This document shows, piece by piece, positions 51,600-63,001 of a DNA stretch of 64,000 nucleotides (its first letter is position 1; each line of letters begins with the position of its first letter). The notes under the pieces were generated by a model. That model searched no databases. It worked only from the letters and a program-made list of their open reading frames with translations, and was not told the DNA's origin. The stretch comes from Henckelia pumila (Eukaryota; Streptophyta; Magnoliopsida; Lamiales; Gesneriaceae): assembly GCF_033568475.1 (NCBI RefSeq), contig NC_133123.1, positions 62,001-126,000 of the forward strand, given 5' to 3'. The translations under genes and the position numbers were made by a program.

Positions 51600-52323
51600 C
51601 TGGAAAATACATTGATATGACTCATATTAAGAAGCATAAAGTTTAATTACAGGATGAGGCAAATACATCAACCTAACCAGATATAGTCAAGTTACAAAGC
51701 AGATGTGTGATATTGTTGCAACAGAAAGTAGAATGAAATCAAACATCCTTGAATGAAAAATTATAAATTTGTTTTTTTAGCATGTAATGATAATTATCAT
51801 GATAGCACATATATGATGCAAGCACGGCCGTTTACAATAGCTTAGAACAAAGAAGAAATCAACAACATGAATGATCCAGTGTAATAGAGAAAGCATATGA
51901 AGGTCGCCAGTGACAGAAGCAAAAGAACACAATTCCACGAAGTCAATCAACTAGGGAGCATCTTGATTTTAAGTCGAGACATTTCATAATGACTTTCAAT
52001 AATCCGAACAAGGTATTATTTCCTACAATTCTAGTAAAATTACTGCACATCAGGCTCTCACAGCGAGAAAGGATTTCGAACTTCTAATCAATTTCTCACC
52101 AAATGAGAATAAACGCTAGATGTGTAATTCAAACCCAATGATTGTATGCTCATTGACAGAGTTGACAGTGAAGTTCAGGAGGTGCAAACACAGTAACTCA
52201 AATACAAGATACCTGAATTATTGTCTAACTAAACAGAAAACAAGTCAAGAAACAGCTGAAGGATTGCTATTCAACATAAAAACATCCCAACAAACTTACG
52301 AATCCATCTCGGTGGATTCTTAC
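51600..52323 (-). other. Probable 3'-UTR intron of the F-box gene
   Basis: On the minus strand, TTTGAG|GTAAGAATCC (52324/52323) follows the stop codon by about 40 bases. A matching acceptor TATTTTCCAG|GGAATCC lies at 51600/51599. The downstream segment to about 51400 would be the terminal UTR exon. Inferred from splice-site words only. Confidence 0.4.
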
Positions 52324-52364
52324 CTCAAAAAAATCCATTTGTCAATCTTTTCTCAAACCCCACC

Positions 52365-53543
52365 TCAAAATGAGTTCATTTCCAAACAATAAGTTCTCCT
52401 CTTCACCAACATCCTTGCAGCAGTTCCAAAAGGCTCCTCAAATGCGGAGGCAACCCAATTCCCTTCCGAACCCACGACCTCTATCTTTGACTGCTCACGA
52501 GGCTTAATTGCAACCAAAGTCGCCCCTTTCAGCACTATCCCATTTGGCAACTCCAAATGGGAAGCATACCATAACCGCATATTCAGAGCAGGAACAAGAG
52601 TCCTCTTTGATGCCGAGGATGCAGACAACGGCTTCACCCGCAGCTCCTCCAGCTGCACTTTATTCATGGATAACAATCCCTGTCCATCCGAGTCGGTCAA
52701 AATCAAGCTCTCCAGGGTTTTGTGTTCCGCTATTATAGGCTGCAGCAGATAATGCCTAGCCGAGGCCGCGATCAATGAGCTAATAGTCCACACAACACGC
52801 AACTTTAAACCCCCGTTCGTGTAAAAAGACTCTGGTATGCTGCCATTATCAATTGCCACTTCATTACTGTTATTCACGATATCAGTATTATCAACATTAC
52901 AAGCAGAGCCACCATTCGGATTATGAATGACGCTCGAAGCGCCAAGAATAACACAATTCTCGAGCGTTGACCCAAAATCAGCCCTCCACTTGAGCAAAAC
53001 ACCCGCGTCTATCCCCAATTCCCCACTCGGAAGTGTAATCCGTAGGAGCTTGATTTCGTTAAAATTCTTCAATACTTGAGTAGGGGAATGGTGGGTGACG
53101 CTGTTTTGCTCGGTTTCAAAGTCGGAATCTTCCGCGAAGGAAGTAACGCGACGGGTGGTGGGAGTGATGAATTGTGTAAAAGATTGAAAGGGCTTGAAGA
53201 GTCCGAGGAAGAGGCGGAGGAAAGAGGAAATGGGGTGGCGGGATTTGTAAGAGGCAACCGAGGAGGAAGAGGATGCGGATGAATCGTCGTCCGAGATGAC
53301 GCAATCGACGAGCACGATTATGTTGTCGACTTGAGGAACGAGAGAGTGAAAGCGCTTGGAAACAACGCAGCATCGGCCCAATGATTTCACATCGCCTATT
53401 CTGTTAAAGATGTCGAGGAGAAGGGAGTCCGGAATCCCGTCGAACAGATCGATCGGCTCGGGATGGATTTTACCGCACAGATCTAATCGAACAGAGCCCA
53501 TTTTCCACTTCAAATCGGCGGCTGGGACAGTGAGTGTGTTCAT
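52365..53543 (-). CDS. F-box protein of the At4g18380/At5g46170 family
   Basis: 392 residues in one exon, starting MNTLTVPAAD. The F-box is at about residues 34-75 (FDGIPDSLLLDIFNRIGDVKSL, then CVVSKRFHSLVPQV). A Ser-rich acidic spacer (DDDSSASSSSSVAS) follows, and then the long C-terminal half characteristic of this small family: LRITLPSGELG, NGGLKLRVVW, LTDSDGQGLL, NMRLWYASHLELPNG and VASAFEEPFGTAARMLVKRRTYCLEMNSF-type ending. There are no LRR or kelch repeats. It should serve as the substrate-binding subunit of an SCF ubiquitin ligase. Targets are not known to me. Position beside DEG5 and the Sm-like gene repeats the Arabidopsis At4g18370-18380 order as I remember it. Confidence 0.88.
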   Translation of the reverse strand: MNTLTVPAADLKWKMGSVRLDLCGKIHPEPIDLFDGIPDSLLLDIFNRIGDVKSLGRCCVVSKRFHSLVPQVDNIIVLVDCVISDDDSSASSSSSVASYKSRHPISSFLRLFLGLFKPFQSFTQFITPTTRRVTSFAEDSDFETEQNSVTHHSPTQVLKNFNEIKLLRITLPSGELGIDAGVLLKWRADFGSTLENCVILGASSVIHNPNGGSACNVDNTDIVNNSNEVAIDNGSIPESFYTNGGLKLRVVWTISSLIAASARHYLLQPIIAEHKTLESLILTDSDGQGLLSMNKVQLEELRVKPLSASSASKRTLVPALNMRLWYASHLELPNGIVLKGATLVAIKPREQSKIEVVGSEGNWVASAFEEPFGTAARMLVKRRTYCLEMNSF

Positions 53544-55014
53544 CTAAAAAGGATGAGAAAGAGTGAGTAAAGCTCTCAAAACGTAAACTTGACTGTTTCT
53601 ATAATGGGCGCCCTTTTGGAGACGACGAGAGGAGGAGAAAGAAACACGATTGGTGTCAGTGTGTGTTGTGCGTGTTTTACTCTACTTCTGCTCTTTTCTT
53701 TTATTTTTTTATTTATTTTTTTACAGTGAACAAGTTTTATGGTTATCGTTCCATATAAACAAATTTACCCACTTATTTATCGCATTCAAGGCTTTTGACA
53801 CAAATAGTTTTGATTTCTTCCCCCTATTTTGCTATACTGCTCAGCAAATTCTAATTTTAAACTCTAATATAACACCATAAACTATTGACGTTGTACCAAA
53901 GATGTTGATATTTTAAATGTATGCTTTTATATTAATTTTTTTTAGTCACAAATGTTATGATTAGTTAAAAATTTTAAAGTTTAGATTAAGATAAAAATAA
54001 ATTTTATTAATTTCAAAAATGTAAATAGATGAGATACGATCATGATAAGTGAACTAAAGGTTTACTAAAATAATAATGTTATTATTCTTTTTAATTACAA
54101 AAACCGAAAATTGAGACTTCAAAAAATTACATAATGCCAAAAAAAATCATTTAATCCACGCTCACAAAAATCATGATAGAGTATAGTATAAATAATAATA
54201 ATAATAATAATAATAATAACTAGATTACACTCCCACACAGAATAACAATTTATACTAGTGTATTGGTGATGTGTTGCATGTATAATATTTTTGTAATTAA
54301 TTTGATTTATATTTATAAAAAAATATCATAGTTGTAAAAATTATTTAGGGACTAATCTGTAATTTGAAATATTTAAATTTAAAAAAAACAAAAGAAAAAA
54401 AAGGTAATATCTATATCACATAAGGACAATTTTGACAAAATAAAAGATGGTGTTTAAGGAGAGATTCTTGATATATAACGGTATATATATATATATACAT
54501 TATTTTTCGATTATATTTAAATTTATTTTTTATTTATAAAATAATATAAAAATAAATTTAAAATTTATTTATCAATTTATCTTATTTATAATGTTTATTT
54601 GAGAAAAATATGAAAATTTAAAATATCAAAATTTTAAAAAAAACAAATAAAAATAAAATTGTAATATTTATATCATAATAAAAGCAATTTCGATAAATAA
54701 AAAGATGGTAGACAAGGCGAAGATATTTATATACAGGGAGAGATATATGTGTGTGTGCGTGTATTTTTTTTAAAAAAACAAATGGGGCATGGCCGCATGA
54801 GGGAATGTAATACATCAATTCTTAATTTTTTTTTTGAAGTCTTTAATAAATACTTTCAAAATTAAACAGTAACCTTTGGCAAGGTCATATTTTCCAATGA
54901 ATAAAAGAAAAAATTAAATTTAGGCTTTGGAGTTTGGTCGTTCAATAAAACTACGAAAATACCCCTTTGCAGGGCAAAAATAAGAAAATGTATTGAATAT
55001 ACACAGCCTCCATC
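53544..55014. other. Intergenic between divergent F-box and Sm-like genes
   Basis: It contains the F-box leader (to about 53650), then AT-rich spacer with an (AAT)n run at 54188-54220 and a TA run at 54484-54497. Helitron-like fragments are described at 54256-54472. No gene is seen. Confidence 0.4.
54256..54472 (-). mobile_element. Decayed Helitron-like element
   Basis: On the minus strand it would start TCAAGAATCTCTCC near 54472 and end with ...ACATGCAACACATC and CTAGT near 54256, a worn version of the hairpin and CTAG end at 19167. The phrase AAAATTGTCCTTATGTGATA is one I associate with small plant Helitrons. A further diverged copy of the same words lies at about 54600-54745. The evidence is weak. 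Confidence 0.3.
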
Positions 55015-55631
55015 CTCAACCATATAACCATTTCGTCCCCAGATTTGGATTAGCTATCAAGGTACGATCCTCTTTAATTTGTTGGCTGTAATTCTTTATG
55101 ATGGATTTTTTCTTTCGCTGCAATATTAGCAATTGTCGGTTTTATGTGTAATTGGGGCCAAGTAATTCTATTACATATGAGTGTGTGTTCTTGCGCGATT
55201 TTTTGGGTCGAAAGTTTTTGGATTTCTCCCCATGGTTATTCGAATTTAAAGTCTCGTGGCATGCTTCTGTTGTGAACAGAATAAAAATCGATTCTTTTCC
55301 AAAGAACTTGAAGCATACGAAATAAAGCGATCGGTCCTACCCTTGCCTTTTGGTGTATTAGGGAACAGTGAATGTGATTGTGGCAATTAGTTATAGTGGG
55401 TGTTTTTTCTTGCACTAGATTCTCTGTTTCCAGGAACTAGATTGACAATAAGCTTCTGTGGAAAAAAAGAAAAGAAAAGAGAGTGATTCTCATTCATTGG
55501 ACAATATGTTATGGCTGAGTTTAGTGCCACACCTGTTTGTGTGTTTTAATTTGGCTTATTTGAGTTTAAGTCAACATGTTTAGGAATTCTCACTAATGTT
55601 GTGTTGTGCTGACTACTGTCAACAGGAGCGA
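55015..55631 (+). other. Leader and probable 5'-UTR intron of the Sm-like gene
   Basis: A GC-richer leader at about 55005-55060 ends in ATCAAG|GTACG. The CAACAG|GAGCG acceptor lies at 55625, six bases before the ATG. Splicing would place the start codon close to the 5' end of exon 2. Confidence 0.45.
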
Positions 55632-55988
55632 ATGGCTACCACACAAGCAGAAGGGATTCCGTTAAATCAGGTGGGAAGCTCGAATGTTTCCGAACCAAAC
55701 AGCTCGAAATATGTAGGCCAAGTCAAGAAATTGATCAATCGTCGAATGCTGATTGGAATCCAGGATGGACGCTTCTTCCTCGGCTCATTCTACTGCATGG
55801 ATAAGCAAGGGAACATTATCCTTCAAGATGCCGTGGAGTATCGCAGCACCAGACGTAGTTCTCCTTCACCGATGGAACATAGGGGTGTTGGTCTCATTCT
55901 AATCCCTTACTCTTGTCGAACTTCCTCTCACGTTGATTGTTCCATTGAAGAACAGTTATCTCTGTTATCTCTTAATGAGCACAAATAA
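55632..55988 (+). CDS. NAA38: Sm-like protein, NatC auxiliary subunit (NAA38/LSMD1-like)
   Basis: 118 residues in one coding exon, starting MATTQAEGIPLN. It holds one Sm fold: Sm1 is KKLINRRMLIGIQDGRFFLGSFYCMDKQGNIIL (about 30-62) and Sm2 is the GVGLILIPYS segment (about 84-93). Length and sequence fit LSMD1/NAA38, the small subunit of the N-terminal acetyltransferase NatC in the cytosol, rather than a spliceosomal Sm or LSm2-8 protein. The upstream in-frame ATG at 55596 precedes the acceptor site and is intronic. It is convergent with DEG5, whose stop lies 339 bases downstream. Confidence 0.82.
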   Translation: MATTQAEGIPLNQVGSSNVSEPNSSKYVGQVKKLINRRMLIGIQDGRFFLGSFYCMDKQGNIILQDAVEYRSTRRSSPSPMEHRGVGLILIPYSCRTSSHVDCSIEEQLSLLSLNEHK

Positions 55989-56327
55989 CATTGTTTGCTA
56001 TGTAGAGGAGAATGTAAGCTCATTGTTAAATCTACATCTTGGAAAATGTGTGTCTAAGATGTATTCGCGATGATGCTATGTAAACTTTTATCAAATTCGA
56101 TGTAATGATTCGTTCTTACAAAGTTTGATGATGAGTTAGATTGGAGTAATAATTTTAAGAGCCACGGAAGAAACATATGCTAAAAGAAAGCATCTTTAAA
56201 AGTGGTGTGTTAATTCAGAATTACATAAATATCAATACAAGAGACATAAGAACACCAATTATTAAATAAAAACATTGATTTGTTGAACAAGAAAAGGCAT
56301 CTCGAAGGGTTTGAGTATGAGGTGCCG

Positions 56328-58866
56328 TCAGTATCTATCAGTGTAAGGAGTCCCATATACAATGAGATAAGGCACGATACGAACTGCTGTGTCGATGGGA
56401 ATTGCAAAGTTCACTCCAGAAGATATTCCACTGCCTGCATTACGGTTTACATCTAAATTCATTCAGGTTGCTATATTTACGAACATAATATGCATTATGA
56501 CGAATAAAAAAAATATTAGATAAACATCAGCTGAAATGTATGATCGTGCCGTCTGCTTCATGCTCTCTAGTGCACTCGAACAACAGAAGAAATGATTAAA
56601 TTTTGGTAGGATTAAAAGCCCTTACAAAAGTTCGATGTTAACTTGTTCAAATTCAAGAACTGGTTTCACTTTGGGCATGGGCATGATTGTCCATATGATA
56701 TGATTAAGCGCGGCAAACAGAGAAGACGACCACTTTACCTTTGCGAGTGAATGTGGCGGTATTAACACCAATAACATGACCATACGAATCCATCAATGGT
56801 CCACCCGAATTCCCTGCCGTATCAACGAAACATCAGACGTAGAAATGTATATGCAAGCAGATAAATGATGCTGACGTCCAGAAACACAATGCATCGCATC
56901 TACGAAATATTTCACCAATTGAGAGATACCAGCATTAATGGCAGCATCCGTTTGAATAGCTCCTCGAATGGCTCTTCCATTTGGTGAGGGTATCTCTCTC
57001 CCCAATCCACTAATAACCTGCAGTGTGTCAAATACCAAAGGATTCGTTATTCATCAGCAATCCACATTGGTTCCTTGATACTAAAAAATGTCCTTTAGGG
57101 ATATGGTAGGTGGACCTCTTGTTTACCCATGTGCCTTCAACTCGAACCCAAGAACTAAATCGTGAAAATCAAACTCTCTACCTTAGAGTTAATTTGTTGG
57201 TAGCATGACCTTAAAAGAGCTTATTATCTATTTATTAACCAGAAAAATTTAGGCACAGAATAACTCAAACTAGCGCACTTCGCATGAACCAGAGCTCACA
57301 AATTACCCCAGTTGTTAAAGTGTTCTCAAATCCATAAGGGTTTCCAATTGCGTAGCAGCTCTGCCCCACTCGCAGTTCATGAGATGTGCCTAGAGCCACT
57401 GGTTTTAACTCATTTCCAACCGCATCAACCTGCAATGGAAATTAGATATCAGGCACGTAAAGGCTGCCGGTTAAATGTCAATAGCTGAACATTGGTGGGA
57501 TATCTGTTTATTACTATTTTCTTGCTAGCACCTTGAGAACAGCTAAATCGTAGGCAGGATCAAAACCAACAATCTTGCCTTCTCTAGTAATGCTGTTGCC
57601 ACTAGCATCAACTAAAGATACCTGGAAACAAATATAAACAAGCTGTTGGTACTGGAATAAAATGTTGGATTAATGTACATTTATCATGCTCTGCACAGTC
57701 TGAATAGGAGATTCTAAGTAAAACCTAACGAACGGAAACATAACAAAACCTTACACAGTTGTAATCCACTTTTATCTGCAGCCAATTTGGCAACAACATG
57801 ATAATTTGTCACCTGTAAAAACCAAAAGATTCTTAAGACAAAATTGCAACTCCTCCTGCAGCAAATGCTCGTGATTCTGACAAACAGAATTAAATATGAT
57901 GCATGAGATGAATTCTTAGAAATAAATATCCACTTTATGGTCAATAAATGATAAATCCAAGGATGTAGAATTGAGAAAGTGCCTGGAGCACAAGGTTGAT
58001 CGAATGTATATAGGGAAAATGATAAAATGCTAAAATTACATTACCTACTCATAAATTCATATATGACGAATCTTAACACATCAATCCAAAAAAAAAAACA
58101 ATTTTGACAAGCAATTATTTATGCAGTTCATAAAAACAATGAGTTTGATGAGCAGATTTCAAAGAAAAGTAGTTCAGGCTAGGAAACAAAAGACCAGGAA
58201 CCTACAATGTGACCAAACTTATCCCAGATAAAACCTGAACCCGTCCCTTCCACTTTGGCATTCTCATCCTCAGCTAGCAATTTATCTGAAGTACTCTTCG
58301 GGACTTTAGTTAACTCAAGGTCCTTGATAGAGACAACAGAAGAAGAAGTATCCTACATTTTAAACTAAGATGAAGTAAGCGGAGAATCAGTTAAAGAAAC
58401 GAGAATCGATACAACATACTGAATCTTGAAACAACATATATAATACAAAGAACAATAGCACCACATCCAGATCCTCCACTGTCCATCAGTGAACCAGAAT
58501 TAAAGTCTGTAATTGGACATTTTCTCCTATTCTTGGAATCAAGAAAAGCACAAATAACTGGAAAACGAGGTTCGATGCAGTCATCAAATGCATATATATA
58601 CTTTCACAAGCAGCATTGTCAGAACATAATACAAAGCAAAAGATTAAAGATACCTGGAAGATTTGAACGACTCGATCCTCTTCCAGCTGAAGTAGTTCCA
58701 GTTGTGCGAGGGCAGAAGGTTGATGAAAGGGAAAGAAAGATGATAGCAAAGAAGAAGTGAGGATTAAAGATTTCCTTCTTGTAAAACAATGGAAGGAGGC
58801 TGAATCGGAGTGTCCAATGGCCGGAATCCGAGGCTGAATACAGTACAATGTACCCAGCGCCTCCAT
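56328..58866 (-). CDS. DEG5: DEG5 protease (Do-like 5), thylakoid lumen
   Basis: I read eight exons in phase, about 301 residues: 58654-58866, 58206-58352, 57750-57812, 57532-57621, 57307-57429, 56930-57017, 56739-56813 and 56328-56434. The N-terminus is a bipartite transit peptide: a Ser-rich stroma-targeting part, then TRRKSLILTSSLL...SALA, a twin-arginine lumenal signal. The trypsin-like domain has H125 (TNYHVV), D166 (AYDLAVL) and S244 (GNSGGP), a complete triad. The protein stops after YGTPYTDRY and has no PDZ domain, which distinguishes DEG5 from DEG1 and DEG8. In Arabidopsis DEG5 pairs with DEG8 in the lumen and takes part in clearing photodamaged D1. Neighbour order matches At4g18370 as remembered. 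Confidence 0.92.
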
Positions 58867-60256
58867 CCCTGATTCTGATTATTCCTTTGTTTTCTTTTTC
58901 TTTTTCTTTTTTTTTATACATACATACATAAGGATAGAATTTTTCAAGCCACTCATTTCATTTTTATTTTTATTTTTTGACGAAGCTCATTTAATTTTTA
59001 GGAATAAGAAAAACAACAAAATACAAAAAAATTAAAATAATAATAAGGTTTTTGTACCGAAATGCTGTTCAAACGTGTAGTAAAAATTAAGTCCAAACGA
59101 GGGGAGGAGGGAAAATTGAAAATGTTATGTTTCAAAATTTTGCTCCTCATATATAATTTCATTTTTTTTACCCTTTATTATAAATATTTTTAAAATTTAT
59201 TTGTATACTTAGAGCAGTTGTGATTACTGGTAGAAAAATTTTCTTACCATTTATTTTATTGTTTAATGAATATTTGTGTAGATCCACTAAATACCATATA
59301 TATTTATTATTCAAAACTAATGACACTGCTCTTTATAACAAGAACACTTGTGTACTGTTCTTGTGTACAAGAACTATAGAATATAAATTTTTTTAAAAAA
59401 AAATGGTACTTCACGTGGTAAGGGGATATTCGAGTTAGCAGAGTGAATGAGTGTTGAATTAATTCTAATTGTCAAAAGTTCCATTCATCCTACCAATGTC
59501 AAATTAAACAAATTTGACATATATATATTTACTAAGTGCAATTTACTTGACTAAAATAATTTGTATCAAATATGGATGCCTACAAGTTCCATAATTTAAA
59601 AACAAGAAATTACTTGAGTAAAATAATTTGTTTCGAATATCATATCAACACCTACAAATTTCGTAATTTTAAAATAAAAAATGTTATTTCAGAAACATGG
59701 GAAGAAAATATTAAATATATAGCAATCATTACGGCACAGTAATTTAGAACTTGAGTAAAATAATTTGTTTCGAATATCATATCAACACCTACAAGTTTCG
59801 TAATTTTAAAATAAAAAATGTTATTTCAGAAACATGGGAAGAAAATATTAAATATATAGCAATCATTACGGCACAGTAATTTAGAACTGCGTTGCAAATG
59901 AAACGTGTTGCGAAAATATATATTTTGTAATTAATTAATGATAAAAAGATCAAAGCGATGCGACAAACTTAAATTTATTGAGACGCACGAGATCTATCTA
60001 TCACATCTTATGAAGAGGTGTTCTATCTCAACATGCGACGTACGTTTTAATTTGTACATTAATATTTTTTTTTATATCGCATAGTAATATTCAATTAAAT
60101 GTAAATGATATATATATATATATTTGTTAAAACAAATTAATTGATAAAAAGTGATATAATTAACCAAATATTTATGATCGAACACTCATCATGAGCAAAA
60201 TTATTATTAACATGCACTAGCTAAAAGCCTTTGATAATTGGGATGAATCTAATTAA
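58867..60256. other. Intergenic between DEG5 and the DUF761 gene
   Basis: The first few dozen bases are a CT-rich leader of DEG5 (TTTCTTTTTCTTTTTC on the plus strand reads GA-rich on the transcript). The rest is AT-rich. A 137-bp tandem duplication lies at 59614-59887. No gene is seen. Confidence 0.4.
59614..59887. repeat. 137-bp tandem duplication
   Basis: Copies 59614-59750 and 59751-59887 differ at one or two bases (CTACAAATTTCG against CTACAAGTTTCG). A third, clearly older partial copy lies just upstream at about 59540-59612 (CTTGACTAAAATAATTTGTATC). The new copy is therefore recent. Confidence 0.85.
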
Positions 60257-61084
60257 TTAAATTTGTGGGCTGTTGGATGCTTGAAGCCTAATTTGTCTGT
60301 TGAACCCGCGGATGAATTCTTCTACTCTTCTGTTAAGTTCTTCATCGGACATCCTCGAATATTCATCGTTTTCTTCACATCTCGGCGCCTCTTCGTGTCC
60401 CGCAGACAATGTTCTCTTGAAATTTACCATCTTGTGATCATCCATTTTTGGTATCATTTCTATCGCGGAGTTCCTTCGAAAACTTGCACCTTTCGACCTT
60501 TTCTTTAATGCTTCTTTTTTAACTTGTGGAATGCTAATTATTTCTTGCTCCTTCGTATCGAGATTTTCACCCATGTTTGCATTTTCTTCTTCGACGAAAG
60601 TGACATGGTGTTTATAATTTTCCTCAATGGGATCATCGTTTTTAGTAGTGGTAGTGCTAATCATGTTTATTATCTTTTCTTGGGGTTTTTGGTAATCTTC
60701 TTGTTGCTGAGCATTAATTGCCGTTGTGTTAACAACATTTTTCGGGTACTGTTGGGGCGCCTGGAAAGGAAAGGGAACGCGAATATCGGTGGCTTTCATG
60801 GCGTATTCTTGGTAAAAATGATCAGCTTCATTTGACGAAGAAAACGCGCCAAAATCAGCTGCAATTATGAAGATGATAGTGTTTGAAATGAAGAACCAGA
60901 ATTTGGTGGTGCATACAAGGGTTGAAGTGGAGAGATTGAAAGCGTAGAAAACTGAAAAGTAAAGAAGAAGAGATAACAGGAAAGCCCAGAAGGATTTCAG
61001 ATTTGAATTCTTGGGTTTGTTCTTTTGAAATTTTTTGAAATTCAGGGAATTAGTTTCCGTCGGGTTTATAAATATGGTGGCCAT
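60257..61084 (-). CDS. DUF761 (cotton-fibre-type) membrane protein
   Basis: 275 residues in a single exon, starting MATIFINPTETN. Two hydrophobic segments near residues 30-52 and 60-80 (WAFLLSLLLYFSVFYAF; FWFFISNTIIFIIAA) form a hairpin anchor. A long hydrophilic, Gln/Glu/Lys-rich middle follows, with a basic KKRSKGASFRR patch. The C-terminal motif MSDEELNRRVEEFIRGFNRQIRLQ is the DUF761 signature of cotton-fibre-type proteins. The biochemical function of the family is unknown to me. A foldback element sits about 160 bases upstream, inside the likely promoter. Confidence 0.8.
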   Translation of the reverse strand: MATIFINPTETNSLNFKKFQKNKPKNSNLKSFWAFLLSLLLYFSVFYAFNLSTSTLVCTTKFWFFISNTIIFIIAADFGAFSSSNEADHFYQEYAMKATDIRVPFPFQAPQQYPKNVVNTTAINAQQQEDYQKPQEKIINMISTTTTKNDDPIEENYKHHVTFVEEENANMGENLDTKEQEIISIPQVKKEALKKRSKGASFRRNSAIEMIPKMDDHKMVNFKRTLSAGHEEAPRCEENDEYSRMSDEELNRRVEEFIRGFNRQIRLQASNSPQI

Positions 61085-61244
61085 TGTTTTTGGAAGCTAG
61101 ATATATAGAGGGGCTGAAACTGAAACTGTTTTGTGAGATTGGCTTTAGTGGATTTTCAAATGAAGAGAAAGGAGGAATTTATAGGGGTGTCTCATTTCTC
61201 AATGGAAAGGGACTCCACATTTCTTGATTGCACTTGCATGTTCG

Positions 61245-61480
61245 ATTCTATGCTTATATCGGGTGAAATACATTCCTTTTGTATTTTTTTATTAAGATGT
61301 TTGCGCGAACATCTTGATGAAAAAAATCATGTGGACCCCGCCTGTACTTTTTTTGTCATTTAGCATGATATTTTTTGTCATTTAAGAAGATATTCGCGCA
61401 AACATCTCAAAAAAAATAGGGAGTGTTTCACCCGATGTAGCATAAAATTAGGAAGTGTTTCACCCGATGTAGCATAAAAT
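61245..61480. mobile_element. Foldback MITE upstream of the DUF761 gene
   Basis: The left arm (ATTCTATGCTTATATCGGGT, GAAATACATTCC) is mirrored by the right arm (GTGTTTCACCCGATGTAGCA, TAAAAT). The right end is duplicated in tandem, 32 bp, at 61417-61448 and 61449-61480. Inside lie a 22-bp palindrome (AAGATGTT...AACATCTT, 61294-61315) and a related ATATTCGCGCAAACATCT near 61391. Confidence 0.6.
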
Positions 61481-61485
61481 CACTC

Positions 61486-62757
61486 TTCGGATCATGAAAG
61501 GTGGCTAATAATTGATTCATCAATGAAATTACACTTTGACCCCTATTATTTATTAAGATATGTTTCCTTACTTCCGCTGGCCAACATGCATAATCGCAGG
61601 AATTTCAGGTCCGATTGACTATTTCGTAATCTTGATCATCAATACATTGGGAATTAGTTCGATTACAGCTTTGAAATATATGGTTTTTTTTTTGGACCTA
61701 TTACATGTCTGGCACTCTAGCTTCATAATAGGAGGTTCTTAAATTATTTCAAAATTGAATTTTTGTGACTAAAGATTTCACTTTTATCAATAATTTTTTT
61801 AAACAGAAAATTACCTACATTTTTAGTTATATAATATACATGTGTTTTTTTTTTTTACGATCCATATTATAAAATTGAAGTATTTTCATTTTTTTTTAGT
61901 TTTAGTCATTTTTTTACGTACCGCTGATGTGATATCAATGCGTTCAAAATTGTTTGATCCTGTTAATTTATTTTTCTTAGAAAGAGGTGATGTTGGAATT
62001 TGATGATTAGATGACCAAAACTACAAACAACTAATATCTATATATATAGGTATTAAAAAAATCACTATTTTAGGGAAAAGATAACGTGTAGTTCTTGAAA
62101 TTTTTGTTCCGAAATTTAATAAGCCGTTCACATTCATAAAAAAAATTCTATTGATTAGCTGGTCCTAGGAATAGGAATGATTGAATTCAAATACGATGCA
62201 TGATTAAGTGTGTGCGGTTCTCCTTCACCTCAATGATAGATAGTATTACAACTATTCAGTAATATATATACTATATAGTATTTTTCCCAACATATTATTT
62301 TGTATGTACATACGTACATATATATATATAAGTTGAAACCACCTATTGTGATAATTTTCTTTTTTCTTTTAATTTTATTTTTTTTTACAACACAGGGGAG
62401 GAATTTACTAAGTAATGACGGATAATATTTTTTAATAAAATCAATGATAACATGTACAGTCATATCATCCATGCATATATGCATGATGAGTCAGAGAGAA
62501 TTTAACATCAAATACACCACGTCATATTAATTTTTACATTCACCGTGCCAAAGAATGTTTGCACTAATTAATTAGTTCATTAATTAATTAATGATGCTGA
62601 TTATGCTCAATTTGGTTAACATACTGCATATATGAGTGAGTCTGCAAATTAATGACCATGAGGTATTTAACGATTGAATAATGAGCTGTATTTCTCTCTT
62701 TCAAAGGGATTTCTCTGTATTATATTACATAGAATATTTCTTTTCTTATGATATGAT
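61486..62757. other. Intergenic, no gene seen
   Basis: AT-rich with homopolymer T runs. The longest open frames are 60-84 codons, hydrophobic or low complexity, and have no recognisable features. Confidence 0.4.
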
Positions 62758-63001
62758 GTTACGTTTGGATGAAATAATTTCAAATTCATGGATTTTTATT
62801 GTATATCATGGTTAATAATGGACCAATAAATCAAATTTTAAATCTCATACACTACTTATTTAGCATTCATCGTTATATAAAGTATAATGGATTTTCAATA
62901 CCATAATTATTAAGGTGCAACTTAAAATCCATCATACTTAACATAAAATACTATATAAAACATGTTTGAATATATTTGAAATCATTTCATCCAAACACAA
63001 C
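62758..63001. mobile_element. MITE with GTTTGGATGAAAT inverted ends
   Basis: The left end GTTACGTTTGGATGAAATAA and the right end, read in reverse, GTTGTGTTTGGATGAAATGA form an inverted repeat of about 28 bp that continues as TTTCAAAT. About 245 bp, no coding. I could not see a clear target duplication. Confidence 0.55.

Noticed and set aside
55596-55631. The upstream in-frame ATG of the Sm-like gene
   Set aside because: It lies before the CAACAG acceptor and would be removed as intron; the ATG at 55632 starts the conserved protein.
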